From Planctomycetota bacterium (lineage in GTDB: Bacteria > Planctomycetota > SZUA-567 > H5-PLA8): DNA of 64,000 nt. How positions within the stretch are numbered: position 1 is the first letter of the stretch; the number at the start of each line of letters is the position of its first letter. The DNA lies in NCBI GenBank assembly GCA_015075375.1, contig JABTUM010000002.1, positions 1,661,393-1,725,392 of the forward strand, read 5' to 3'. Under the pieces are notes generated by a model. It was not told where the DNA came from. It worked only from the letters and a program-made list of their open reading frames with translations, and ran no database searches. The translations under genes were made by a program, and so were the position numbers. Below, piece after piece: positions 1-7,898 of the stretch.

Positions 1-425
1 CCGAAGGACAGCAAAACCATGATGGCTAGTCGACGACCGTGCATGCCCAATCTCCACTTCGTCCTAGGCCAAACAGCATAATCTTCCGCCCTTCACGAAT
101 CTTCGGCTGGCAGGCCGATAGCACCCGTGAAGCTCCGGAATTACCAGGACTTAGAGCGTGTGGCCTCGGTAATTCCGGGCATTATGTCGTACCCGCCCCC
201 TCCTTCAATAGAAAAAATATGCTCACTTTCCTTAACCATTCGTGCAGACCCATTCCAAGCACTCCGCTAGCTTTCGCCCAATCAATAGGTTGTATGAAGC
301 CTTGGAAACTAAGGAGGCTTTATTTAGCGTATAATTAGGGAGCACCCCCACACCCGTATTATGGGGCTGCGCGAGGCCGCCCAATTCAGACCTCAAATGA
401 ATCTAACTTGTTAGTTTGATTTAAG
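1..425. other. Non-coding left edge, comparatively AT-rich
   Basis: I see no convincing gene in this stretch. The one plus-strand open frame (39-338) has no ribosome binding site, no recognisable family and a composition unlike the neighbouring genes. The region is less GC-rich than the rest of the window. It contains a perfect 11-bp inverted repeat (listed separately) and a small CTAAC-TT-GTTAG palindrome at 403-414, just beyond the stop codon of the anti-sigma gene on the minus strand. That palindrome is too weak to call a terminator. Confidence 0.6.
135..178. repeat. Perfect 11-bp inverted repeat (hairpin)
   Basis: CCGGAATTACC at 135-145 is the exact reverse complement of GGTAATTCCGG at 168-178. 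With one bulged base the stem continues inward through AGG/CCT. It has no adjoining T-tract, so it is not a classical terminator. It could be an operator, a structured RNA or part of an element whose rest lies outside the window. Confidence 0.6.
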
Positions 426-2009
426 TTAACGTGTGCCGTCGCGGAGCTCAATCACGACTTCAACCCATTCGATCGGGGTCCGAACCTCGTCGTTTTCCGC
501 AACCTCTTGTGCCGGCGCTGGTTTCGCGGGCGCTGAAGCTTCTACCTGCGCATCTTCGGCCACCCCGGCGACATCCGCTTTGGCGCCGGCCGAAATACTC
601 CAGCGGCCATTTTGCACCCGTTTCTCCAAATCCTTCATCAGGGCACTCTGTCGCGCCTTGGGAACGCGAACTTTAAGCACCAAGTGAGCTGGCGGCCGGG
701 AGCCTCCGGATCCTTCGGTCGATTTAGTCGCGGGGTCCAAACGCGAACCTTCGCCCGTTTCGGTTGCGGGCCGGCCGGGCTCTTCTGGAGCGCTGGCTTC
801 GGACGGTACGAGACGGCGTGGTGGCGATTCCGCGCGGCCCGGACCGGACGCGTCCAATCGCCCGCCGTGCTCACGCGCCAGGGCCATCACCTCTCGCGTT
901 ACCGCAGCCCATTCCTGAGGCGATGCGCGCAGCACCATCGACGCGGCGGCTTGGTCGAGGAGTTCGGCTTCCTGCTTGGTTTCGGAATCTGCTTTGGGTT
1001 TATCGGCGACAAAGGTTTTCACCTCCCCTTCAGTTTGCGCCTGGCCCGGGGGCTGCGCATCCTGGTTGGTGCGAGCGACCTCCACTTCGCCGCCCGCGGG
1101 AACCGACCGCGGCCTGCGCACCGGTTGAGCTTCCTGCGACCGGGGTTCCGGCGCGGGGGCTTCCGCCGCGGGTGCTGAGGGTGCAGGCAAAGATTTCGCT
1201 TGGGCCTCAGGAGCATGCCCTTCGATCTCCAATACCTTGGACGCGCCTGATTTGTACTCGGCAGGTCCTTGAGGCTTGGGTGCGGCCATGGGCTCACGTG
1301 CCAGATCCCCGGCATCCGCCGATTCGCCTTTTCCGATGGCCAAGGTCGTCGTATCGCGCGCAGCGCCGGCCTGGTTCCCGCCCCCTTCTTCCTGCTTGAG
1401 CTTAAGGGTGCCGTTTTCTTGTTGGCGCAGGGGATCCAGATCCAAGAATTCCTTGGCCGGCGGACCCGCGTCTTTGGGCGCCCAAACCCGCGGCGCCGTG
1501 GGTTCGGCGGGTGCATCGTCTAAAGGAACCGCTTCCGCAGCCGCCTCGAGTCGATCCAGGCGTTCTCGGCTACCTTCTGGCGCGGATGCCGAAGGCGCGT
1601 TTACCTTCGCTGCGGCATCTGGCTGCGGAACGGGTTGATTGCGCATCTGCGGGCCGACGAGTGCGAACAGCAATACCGCGACGCAAACCAGCGCTGCGAA
1701 GGAAAGCATCCCGCGCGACCAAGGCTTGGGCCGATGCGCGCGCGCGAATTCGGCCCCGGCCTCGACAGCCCTGCCGGACGCCACGCTTTCCGAGCGGATA
1801 CCGGCGCTCACCTTATTAAGCAGGTTCGGCGGCGCGGACTCCCGCGGCAACTCGCGGACCCAGTTCGACGCGCGGCGCAGCGCCTCCAATTCGACGCGCG
1901 CTTCGGGGCTCTGCGCGAGCAGGCGTTCGACGGCCTCGCGTTCCTCGGCGGACAGTTCCCCGTCGAGGTATTCGCTCAGCCGCGTATCCAGGTCTTCGTG
2001 CGCGTTCAT
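426..2009 (-). CDS. Membrane anti-sigma factor with long disordered linker and C-terminal sensor-like domain
   Basis: This 527-residue protein is probably the membrane-bound inhibitor of the ECF sigma factor encoded 28 bp upstream. Residues 1-60 are acidic and helical (start MNAHEDLDTRLSEYLDGELS), as in anti-sigma N-terminal domains, but the usual zinc motif HxxxCxxC is absent. One membrane segment lies at about 101-119. It is followed by roughly 200 residues rich in Ala, Pro, Glu and Lys, probably disordered and outside the membrane. The last 180 residues have alternating hydrophobic strands and a pattern like DUF4349 (paired VxLRVP-type strands with a glycine-containing helix). The order (cytoplasmic binding domain, one membrane helix, extracytoplasmic domain) suits release of sigma by an envelope signal. 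The C-terminal family assignment is tentative. Confidence 0.7.
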   Translation of the reverse strand: MNAHEDLDTRLSEYLDGELSAEEREAVERLLAQSPEARVELEALRRASNWVRELPRESAPPNLLNKVSAGIRSESVASGRAVEAGAEFARAHRPKPWSRGMLSFAALVCVAVLLFALVGPQMRNQPVPQPDAAAKVNAPSASAPEGSRERLDRLEAAAEAVPLDDAPAEPTAPRVWAPKDAGPPAKEFLDLDPLRQQENGTLKLKQEEGGGNQAGAARDTTTLAIGKGESADAGDLAREPMAAPKPQGPAEYKSGASKVLEIEGHAPEAQAKSLPAPSAPAAEAPAPEPRSQEAQPVRRPRSVPAGGEVEVARTNQDAQPPGQAQTEGEVKTFVADKPKADSETKQEAELLDQAAASMVLRASPQEWAAVTREVMALAREHGGRLDASGPGRAESPPRRLVPSEASAPEEPGRPATETGEGSRLDPATKSTEGSGGSRPPAHLVLKVRVPKARQSALMKDLEKRVQNGRWSISAGAKADVAGVAEDAQVEASAPAKPAPAQEVAENDEVRTPIEWVEVVIELRDGTR

Positions 2010-2037
2010 GATCCGATTCGCCGATCCGTCCTCACGC

Positions 2038-2709
2038 TTACGTCTCGTCCGTTCCGCTTGCTCCGTCCGGAGCCAGATCCTTTAGCACGCGCGCCAGTTC
2101 CAGCCGCGCGCGATGCAACCTCGATTTCACCGCCGCCCTCGAAAGCTCCAGCGCCTCCCCGATGGCGTCGTAATCCATGCCTTCCATTTCGCGCAGCAGC
2201 AGAATGGCGCGATACTCCTCCTTGATCTGCGCCAGCCCTTCCCGCACGCGCCGGCGCACTTCTTCGCGCTCCAGTTCTTCTTCCGGCGCTCGAGCGCTCG
2301 TCTGCTCCAGTTGGCGCCCCAGCGCGCCCGCTTCGTCGGCCTCCGTGTGCCCGCCGTCCAAGCTCACCCCTTCGCGCGCCGCGCGGCGAGCCGTCTGCCG
2401 ACCGCGCGAGAAGGCCGCGTTGACGGCGATCCGGAAGAGCCACGTATAAAACTGAGCACCCTTGCGAAAACTGCCCAAGGCTCGGTACGCCTTGAGGAAC
2501 GTTTCCTGGGCCAGATCCTCCGCGTCTTCGCGCGAGCCGGACTGCCTTAGGAGCAACGTAAAGACACGGTCCTGATAGCGCGCCACCAGCGCTTCGTATG
2601 CCTCCCGCTGGCCGGCTACGGCGCGATCCACGAGATCCGCGTCGGAGTCGGCTCCGGTCGCAGCGCCCGCCTGGGGCTCTGCATGGCCTTTAGACTGTGG
2701 CTGCACCAC
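2038..2709 (-). CDS. ECF RNA polymerase sigma factor (RpoE-like)
   Basis: This is a sigma factor of about 223 residues with the two-domain ECF layout. Region 2 shows the core-binding and -10 pattern (YQDRVFTLLLR, SREDAEDLAQETFLKAY, FYTWLFRIAVNA). Region 4 has the helix-turn-helix MDYDAIGEALELSRAAVKSRLHRAR. I start it at a GTG (2709) downstream of AAGAGGAAAG. The open frame extends to 2859, but that stretch does not resemble sigma N termini. It is probably co-transcribed with the anti-sigma gene, 28 bp downstream. Its own promoter was not identified. Confidence 0.88.
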   Translation of the reverse strand: MVQPQSKGHAEPQAGAATGADSDADLVDRAVAGQREAYEALVARYQDRVFTLLLRQSGSREDAEDLAQETFLKAYRALGSFRKGAQFYTWLFRIAVNAAFSRGRQTARRAAREGVSLDGGHTEADEAGALGRQLEQTSARAPEEELEREEVRRRVREGLAQIKEEYRAILLLREMEGMDYDAIGEALELSRAAVKSRLHRARLELARVLKDLAPDGASGTDET

Positions 2710-2964
2710 GGAAGATTCGAGCTTTCCTCTTAATGAGTTATAAACGCACCGGGGCTGCCATCCGATTGAGGCCGGCGGCGTCCCGCGTTTCTGCAAGCTG
2801 AGACGTGCGAAAGTGTACCGTGAGCGAGCACGGGTTCCACCAAGTACGCATAAGCCCATACCGCGCCCTGCACCCGCGCTGGCACGCGGGTGTTAACTCC
2901 AGGCCGATAAAGAGTTACCGAGAAGCTCGTCGTGGTGGAGGGAAACTGCGGTCCAACCGGGGCC

Positions 2965-3318
2965 TTAGCCCCCGGTCGAAGCGCCCGAGGCCGGCAGCCC
3001 GCCTGCGGCAGCCGCCGCGGCGTTTTGCGCATCGATGATCTCGCCGATCCGTTCATCCATGATCTTACCGGCTTTGAAGGTCACCACGCGCTTGCTGCTG
3101 ACCATAACCTCTTCACCCGTACGCGGGTTGCGAGCTTTGCGCGGCTTGCGCGTGCGGACTTCGAAGACCCCGAAGTTGCGCAGTTCGATGCGCCCCTCCT
3201 TGGCCAAGATATCGATGATGGTATCGAGAGTTAACTGCACGACCTGCTTGACCTTTTGCTGCTCGATGCCGGTCTTCTTGGCAATCTCGATTACCATGTC
3301 GTTCTTGGTTACCGACAT
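2965..3318 (-). CDS. hup: HU family DNA-binding protein
   Basis: This is a nucleoid-associated protein of the HU/IHF family that bends DNA as a dimer. The N-terminal helices (start MSVTKNDMVIEIAKKTG), the strand RIELRNFGVFEVR and the DNA-binding arm around RKARNPRTGEEV are all intact. At 117 residues it is longer than typical HU (about 90) because of an Ala/Gly-rich tail of roughly 25 residues. AGGAGG sits 8 bases before the ATG. A TTGACA-16-TACTAG promoter lies about 100 bp upstream. It is divergent from the RpoD-like sigma gene across a 345-bp gap. A second, diverged HU domain occurs in the fusion protein at 25330-26412. Confidence 0.95.
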   Translation of the reverse strand: MSVTKNDMVIEIAKKTGIEQQKVKQVVQLTLDTIIDILAKEGRIELRNFGVFEVRTRKPRKARNPRTGEEVMVSSKRVVTFKAGKIMDERIGEIIDAQNAAAAAAGGLPASGASTGG

Positions 3319-3418
3319 GAATGAAGCCTCCTGCAGAGTTCAGGGTTCCGTAGCGCTACCGCGCTGCGGCGTGGGCCGTTCAACTAACTTAACACAGGCT
3401 AACGACTTGTGAAGGTAA

Positions 3419-3446
3419 CTAGTATCCGCAGAAACGGGTCTGTCAA
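3419..3446 (-). promoter_or_regulatory. Candidate promoter of the HU gene
   Basis: On the minus strand TTGACA (3446-3441) is followed after 16 bases by TACTAG (3424-3419). This is a perfect -35 with a weak -10. It lies about 100 bp upstream of the HU start codon, in an AT-richer gap. Confidence 0.5.
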
Positions 3447-3580
3447 GAAAGAATGTGCGAGCAGTTTTATATTTTTCCTCGTAAAGCCTTATGTTTAATG
3501 CCCTTACGCAATCGGCACGAAGGCGCACCGACCTCGATTCCCAACTCCCAAAGTACTCCAGAGCTAAGCATGACACCGAC

Positions 3581-3609
3581 TTGCATACCTGAGCACACAT
3601 CTCTATATA
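3581..3609 (+). promoter_or_regulatory. Candidate promoter of the RpoD-like sigma gene
   Basis: TTGCAT (3581-3586), a 17-base spacer and TATATA (3604-3609) fit a sigma-70 type promoter with 4 of 6 matches in each box. It would start transcription near 3616 and leave a leader of about 50 bases. Confidence 0.4.
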
Positions 3610-3663
3610 AGGTGTGAGGTATTTCGACCGGCGGGTCATTTCACGCCACTCCCCGGCCCTGCA

Positions 3664-4731
3664 TTGAGGAGCCCTGCCACGGCCAGCAACGACACCGAAC
3701 TGGAGCTGTACCTCCAGGAAATCAGCAAGTTTGCCTTGCTGAAGCCGCATGAAGAGCGCGAACTCGCGTACCGTATCGCCAAAGACGATATGGCGGCACG
3801 CGATCGCATGATTCGTTCGAACCTGCGCCTGGTCGTCTCCATCGCCAAGAACTACACCAACCGCGGGATGTCCCTCCTGGATCTGATTGAAGAAGGCAAT
3901 CTGGGCCTCCTCAAGGCCGTCGTACGTTTTTCGCCCGACCAGGGCTGCAAATTCTCGACGTACGCCTCGTGGTGGATCAAGCAGACCATCCGCCGCGGAT
4001 TGATCAACAAGGTCAAGTCCGTGCGCGTGCCGGCGTACATGGTCGAGATCATCACCAAGTGGAAGCGCAAGAGCGCCGAGCTTTCTCAAAAGCTGGGCCG
4101 TGAACCGTCGCCCGAGGAAATCGGCAAAGCGTTAAAGCTCGCGCCGGCCAAGATCATCGCGATCCGCCAGGCGCTTTCGGCGGTGGCGCCCACGGGCCGC
4201 GGCGGCGACCAGGAAGACACGCTCGACATCGACGACCAGCTCGCCGGCGTGCCCAGCCGCGAAGAGGAACTGGGCCTCGAGTCGTACGATATGGAAGCGC
4301 TGAAGCACGCGCTCGAGTACGCGCTGACCGACCGCGAGCGGAAGATCGTCGAACTGCGTTACGGACTGGGAGAGGAAGAGGCGCACACGCTGGAGAAAAT
4401 CGGCGAGCGCATCGGACTCACGCGCGAACGCGTCCGGCAGATCGAGAATCAGGCGCTGCATAAGCTGCAACTGTTCATGCAGCAGAAGGACGAGCGCGAA
4501 GAGCGCGAGCGCCGGGAACTGCGGCAACGGCGCAAGGAAGCCGAGAAGTTCGGCCTGCGCCCGCCCACGCCCAACGAGATCCGCGAAGCCGGAGAGGCCG
4601 AAGAAGAAGAAAAGGCGCCTCCACCCGCGCGCGCCCAGCGCAGCCCGCCGCGCCGCCGCATGAGTACGCGCCTGCCCGCCGTGCCGCCGGATCCCGATGC
4701 CCCGGCGAACAAAAAGGGCAGCAAGTCCTGA
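3664..4731 (+). CDS. RpoD-type sigma-70 factor, short form with charged C-terminal tail
   Basis: This sigma factor has regions 1.2 (ELELYLQEISK), 2 (NLRLVVSIAKNYTNRG, DLIEEGNLGLLKAV, STYASWWIKQTIRR), 3 and 4 (TLEKIGERIGLTRERVRQIE). It lacks the long region 1.1 of classical RpoD. The closest known style is the short group 1/2 sigma factors of Planctomycetota. After region 4 there are about 80 extra residues, first Glu/Arg-rich and then Pro/Arg-rich. The start is uncertain: the only ordinary start codon is TTG at 3664, yet a strong AGGAG (3667-3671) lies seven bases before an in-frame ACG at 3679. It is followed closely by apt, probably in one transcript. Confidence 0.92.
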   Translation: MRSPATASNDTELELYLQEISKFALLKPHEERELAYRIAKDDMAARDRMIRSNLRLVVSIAKNYTNRGMSLLDLIEEGNLGLLKAVVRFSPDQGCKFSTYASWWIKQTIRRGLINKVKSVRVPAYMVEIITKWKRKSAELSQKLGREPSPEEIGKALKLAPAKIIAIRQALSAVAPTGRGGDQEDTLDIDDQLAGVPSREEELGLESYDMEALKHALEYALTDRERKIVELRYGLGEEEAHTLEKIGERIGLTRERVRQIENQALHKLQLFMQQKDEREERERRELRQRRKEAEKFGLRPPTPNEIREAGEAEEEEKAPPPARAQRSPPRRRMSTRLPAVPPDPDAPANKKGSKS

Positions 4732-4754
4732 CGCCTTGAACTGGAGCGGCCCGC

Positions 4755-5282
4755 ATGCAGCCCGTGAATTTGAAAAACCTTGTGCGCGATATCCCCGACT
4801 TTCCCAAGCCCGGGATCGTCTTTAAGGACATCGTTCCCCTGCTTAGCAATCCGACCGCGCTGCGCTACATCGTCGATGCGATGTTCGTGCACTACTTCGG
4901 GACGCGCGTCGATCTGGTGGTCAGCGCCGAAGCGCGCGGCTTCATCCTCGGGCCGGCGGTGGCCTACCATTTGGGCGCGGGCTTCGTGCCCGTGCGCAAG
5001 CCGGGCAAACTGCCCTTCAAAACCAAGTCCGTCACTTACGACCTCGAGTACGGCAAAGACACGTTGACCATTCACGAAGACGCAATCAAGCCCGGCGATC
5101 ACGTGCTCCTGATCGACGACCTCCTGGCCACCGGCGGCACCATGGTCGCCAGCGCGAAGCTCGTCGAAGGCTTGGGCGGAGTGGTGATCGGCTGCGGCTT
5201 CATCATCGAGCTGGATTTCCTGAAAGGCCGCGAACGGCTCGCTCCGTACGACGTTCACAGCCTGATTCGATATCCGGACTGA
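4755..5282 (+). CDS. apt: Adenine phosphoribosyltransferase
   Basis: This enzyme makes AMP from adenine and PRPP in purine salvage in the cytoplasm. The 175-residue length is normal. The N-terminal motif (IPDFPKPGIVFKDI) and the PRPP-binding loop (VLLIDDLLATGGTM) are clear. It lies 23 bp after the sigma gene on the same strand and probably shares its transcript. GGAG precedes the ATG. The other purine gene in the window, purB, is 26 kb away. Confidence 0.95.
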   Translation: MQPVNLKNLVRDIPDFPKPGIVFKDIVPLLSNPTALRYIVDAMFVHYFGTRVDLVVSAEARGFILGPAVAYHLGAGFVPVRKPGKLPFKTKSVTYDLEYGKDTLTIHEDAIKPGDHVLLIDDLLATGGTMVASAKLVEGLGGVVIGCGFIIELDFLKGRERLAPYDVHSLIRYPD

Positions 5283-5340
5283 AACCGCACCAGAAAATCT
5301 ATCCCGGTCACAAAATCCTCCGCCGTTCGTCTTGAATAGC

Positions 5341-6318
5341 ATGAACATGACCCGCAGCGTGCTGCCCGCCGAACCCGTCGCCGAACCTCGGCCCAAGCGC
5401 AGAGTGAGGGGCGCACCAAGCCTTCCCCCTTCTCTCAACAAAGTGCAAGGGGTGGGACTGGGACTCCTGGTGTTCGCGGCCGGGTGCCTGGCGCTTTATG
5501 CCTATGACTCCAGAGGCGCCTGGGAATGGGCGGGCGGACTTTGGAAAGGCGATCTGCTGCTTCCGGCGGCGGGCGTACTGGGCTGTTACGGCGGCCTGCT
5601 CCTCTTTATGAAGCGTTTTTCGATCGCTGCTTTGTGGGTCTCCATCGTGCTCGCCGTTGCGCTCACCGCCTTCGCCCACGATCAGGTTCACTCCATCGTC
5701 GAAGAGGAAGAGTACAAGTGCAGCTTCTGGCTCCCCGATAACGCGTTGCCGGCCTTCATGTCCCGCGCCCAGAAGGAACTTGCGCCGGAAGCAATAAGTG
5801 CCTTGAACGGGCGCTTGGTAAAAGGGGGTTACGCCAGCGCTCGAAGCTACGAGGCGCTGCGCGTGCGTTACACCGTCGCGTACGGGGGCCAGCCCAAAAG
5901 TTCGGAAGCCCGCACCTCAAGGGTCAACATTCATCTCGGCTTTGACGTCTGCCCGCGCGTGTACAAAACAAATCCCGAAGAGCGTGCCACGTTGATCAAC
6001 TACGCCGGATGGATGGCCCAATTCGAAGCGTTGCGTGCGCTGGGCGAAAAGCCCGACCTGCATGCACTCTATGTCAATCCGCCCGCCGAAGAAGCTGCCC
6101 TGATACGGCTCTACATGAAGCGAGATCTGCTGAACATGACGAACCGCTTGGTTTCCGCCATGACGGAAAGCCAGGTGAACTGGAACCAGTTGGACTCCGC
6201 GAAAGTCAAGACCAAGTACACGGATGAACGTCACCGTGCTCGAACCTGGCTCGTTGAAAACGAGCCGGATGCAGAGCGCAAAGAATTTCTGGAAGCGCAT
6301 TTCAAACTCAATCCGTAG
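5341..6318 (+). CDS. Three-helix membrane protein of unknown function (first of a tandem trio)
   Basis: I do not recognise this family. The protein (about 325 residues from ATG 5341; TTG 5332 is also possible) has a short basic cytoplasmic N terminus, three membrane segments at about 36-54, 71-90 and 94-112, and then a soluble domain of about 210 residues starting with an acidic stretch (VEEEEYKCSFWLPDN). It is clearly related to the next gene: both share the pattern WKG - second helix with G.YG.LLLF - (K/R)RFS - third helix - WLPDN/ILPDD. No clear ribosome binding site is seen. No enzymatic motif stands out. Confidence 0.75.
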   Translation: MNMTRSVLPAEPVAEPRPKRRVRGAPSLPPSLNKVQGVGLGLLVFAAGCLALYAYDSRGAWEWAGGLWKGDLLLPAAGVLGCYGGLLLFMKRFSIAALWVSIVLAVALTAFAHDQVHSIVEEEEYKCSFWLPDNALPAFMSRAQKELAPEAISALNGRLVKGGYASARSYEALRVRYTVAYGGQPKSSEARTSRVNIHLGFDVCPRVYKTNPEERATLINYAGWMAQFEALRALGEKPDLHALYVNPPAEEAALIRLYMKRDLLNMTNRLVSAMTESQVNWNQLDSAKVKTKYTDERHRARTWLVENEPDAERKEFLEAHFKLNP

Positions 6319-6354
6319 CCGCCGCGTGACTCAAACGCTCTGCGCCGGTACAAC

Positions 6355-7242
6355 TTGGGCGTGAACGAAGCCCAAGACCCGCCCTCCCCTGCTCCGGTCC
6401 CCGCACCAACGCTCGCACCGCCTGCCGGCACGTCCCGGTGGATGCGCGGATTGGGCCTGATGCTTCTGCTGGCCGCGGGCGCCTTGACGGTGCTGCTCAT
6501 GCGCAGCCCGCTGGGCGCGCTTTCTTTCGCGCCCGACACCTGGAAAGGCGCGCCGATGACCTTGGCCGCGGCCTTCTGCGGCGTCTACGGCGCGCTCCTC
6601 CTGTTCGTTCGCCGCTTCTCGCTCGCATCCATGGTGGCCGCGATGCTCGTCGCAGCGTGCTTCTCCGTCGGCACCCAGGCGTACGTTCGGAATCTCCACG
6701 AAGTCGAAACGGTGGACCTCGATTTCATCCTGCCCGACGATCAGACCGAAGCCTTCTTGAACCTGACCAAGGACAGCGTCACCGAACCGCGCCTGACCGC
6801 CTTCGCCGACGATCTCTACACCAGCGGAATCCTGCCCGAAGCGCCGGCTTTCGATCAGGTCCAAGTGGTGGCCGGACGCCCCGAAGGCGGGCGCGGCCAG
6901 CAGGTGAGCGTCACGTTTCTCTATTGCCCGTTCATTCATCCGCGCACGAGTCTGACGCGCGACGTGGCCATGCGCTATGCGATGCTCATCTGCGAACAAA
7001 ATATCGCCAAGTTGAGTTCGTCGTGGGATGCCTCCGGCGTCTGGAACCGCTTCCGAATGTTGCGGCGTTGGGCGCACGACTACCACATGCAGCATTCAAA
7101 CGGCAGGAACACCAGCGAATTCGCCGATCGCTTCGCGCTTGCGCGGTGGCTCGTGAATCGCGAACCGGATGCCGCGTTAAGAGCCTTCCTCCATGCCCAA
7201 TTGGAAGCCGAAATCCAAGCGGAACAAACCGCGCCCAGATAG
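6355..7242 (+). CDS. Three-helix membrane protein of unknown function (second of the trio)
   Basis: This is a paralogue of the preceding gene with the same order: Pro-rich N terminus, three membrane helices in the first 130 residues (including GVYGALLLFVRRFS), then a soluble domain beginning DLDFILPDDQTEAF. The soluble domains of the two proteins end alike (ARTWLVENEPDAERKEF against ARWLVNREPDAALRAF), so the similarity is full length. The start could be TTG 6355 or GTG 6361; neither has a good ribosome binding site. The gene lies 36 bp after its paralogue and is probably co-transcribed with it. Function unknown. Confidence 0.75.
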   Translation: MGVNEAQDPPSPAPVPAPTLAPPAGTSRWMRGLGLMLLLAAGALTVLLMRSPLGALSFAPDTWKGAPMTLAAAFCGVYGALLLFVRRFSLASMVAAMLVAACFSVGTQAYVRNLHEVETVDLDFILPDDQTEAFLNLTKDSVTEPRLTAFADDLYTSGILPEAPAFDQVQVVAGRPEGGRGQQVSVTFLYCPFIHPRTSLTRDVAMRYAMLICEQNIAKLSSSWDASGVWNRFRMLRRWAHDYHMQHSNGRNTSEFADRFALARWLVNREPDAALRAFLHAQLEAEIQAEQTAPR

Positions 7243-7261
7243 GTCCACAGTCCTGTTGGTC

Positions 7262-7289
7262 ACTCGTGCAACCTTTTTCTACTCGTGCA
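7262..7289 (+). repeat. Direct repeat ACTCGTGCA x2, 19-bp period
   Basis: ACTCGTGCA occurs at 7262-7270 and again at 7281-7289, just upstream of the third membrane-protein gene. The spacing is close to two helical turns, so a regulator-binding site is possible. No protein can be assigned. Confidence 0.35.
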
Positions 7290-7326
7290 TGCGTGACTTT
7301 AACCCCTGCACCATGTTAGAATACAC

Positions 7327-7746
7327 ATGGGCATCATGGCGACTCCTTCCAGTCTGATTACCTCGACCCAGACCGTGCAGCTCTCCAAGAGCCAGCGCGA
7401 GTTGCTCTTTGCTTCGCGGCGCAAGCAACGGCTCTGGGTGCGTGCCGGCGGTGCGATGCTGCTGGGATTGGGATTGAGCATCTGGTGGCTGCTGATTCCC
7501 GGCTGGTCCACGCTGCAAACCGAAGCAATGGGGCCGCTCGAATTGCTACCGCCGGTCTTCGCGACCGGCTTCTTCGGACTTTACGGACTCTATTTGATGG
7601 CGCGCGGAAAGCCCTCGAACGGCGCGCTGGCGACGGTCCTGCTTTTGTCGGGCGTTCTGGCCGCATCGGTCTATTTCCATGCGCGCATGGCGCATGAGCA
7701 GGCCCAGCCATCGAACGCCCCCGCCTCGCCCCTGCGCGCACGCTGA
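7327..7746 (+). CDS. Short membrane protein related to the preceding pair
   Basis: This 139-residue protein has a cytoplasmic N terminus of about 40 residues and three membrane helices. The second helix and following turn (GFFGLYGLYLMARGKPSNGAL) match the G.YG-helix plus basic turn of the two larger upstream proteins. It then stops shortly after the third helix, so it is the membrane module without the soluble domain. The gap of 84 bp to its neighbour contains a direct repeat and a TAGAAT hexamer (7317-7322), so it may have its own promoter. ATG at 7327 or 7336 could be the start. Confidence 0.65.
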   Translation: MGIMATPSSLITSTQTVQLSKSQRELLFASRRKQRLWVRAGGAMLLGLGLSIWWLLIPGWSTLQTEAMGPLELLPPVFATGFFGLYGLYLMARGKPSNGALATVLLLSGVLAASVYFHARMAHEQAQPSNAPASPLRAR

Positions 7747-7821
7747 CCGGATTCCGACCTTCAAACGGCAGGCAGCCATACGCGTCCACGCGCTAAACCT
7801 GCGCTATTTCAGACAATCGGA

Positions 7822-7884
7822 CATGATCATGATATTTTCTACTTTTAAGTGGCGCTTATTCGCATCTAAAGGTATTTTTATATA
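7822..7884 (+). promoter_or_regulatory. AT-rich upstream region of the Rrf2 gene with palindrome and -10-like box
   Basis: The perfect palindrome CATGATCATG (7822-7831) and TATATA (7879-7884) lie within the AT-rich stretch before the start codon. The -35 match is poor. Autoregulation at the palindrome is a guess. Confidence 0.3.
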
Positions 7885-7898
7885 AGCGAGGGTGCGAG

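Larger units (their letters stand above)
3319..3663. other. Divergent intergenic region between HU and the RpoD-like sigma gene
   Basis: This 345-bp gap is AT-richer than the flanking genes and holds candidate promoters facing both ways (3419-3446 for HU, 3581-3609 for the sigma factor). I found no gene or RNA in it. Confidence 0.6.

Noticed and set aside
39..338. A 99-residue plus-strand open frame near the left edge
   Set aside because: No ribosome binding site, no recognisable domain, and base composition of an intergenic stretch.
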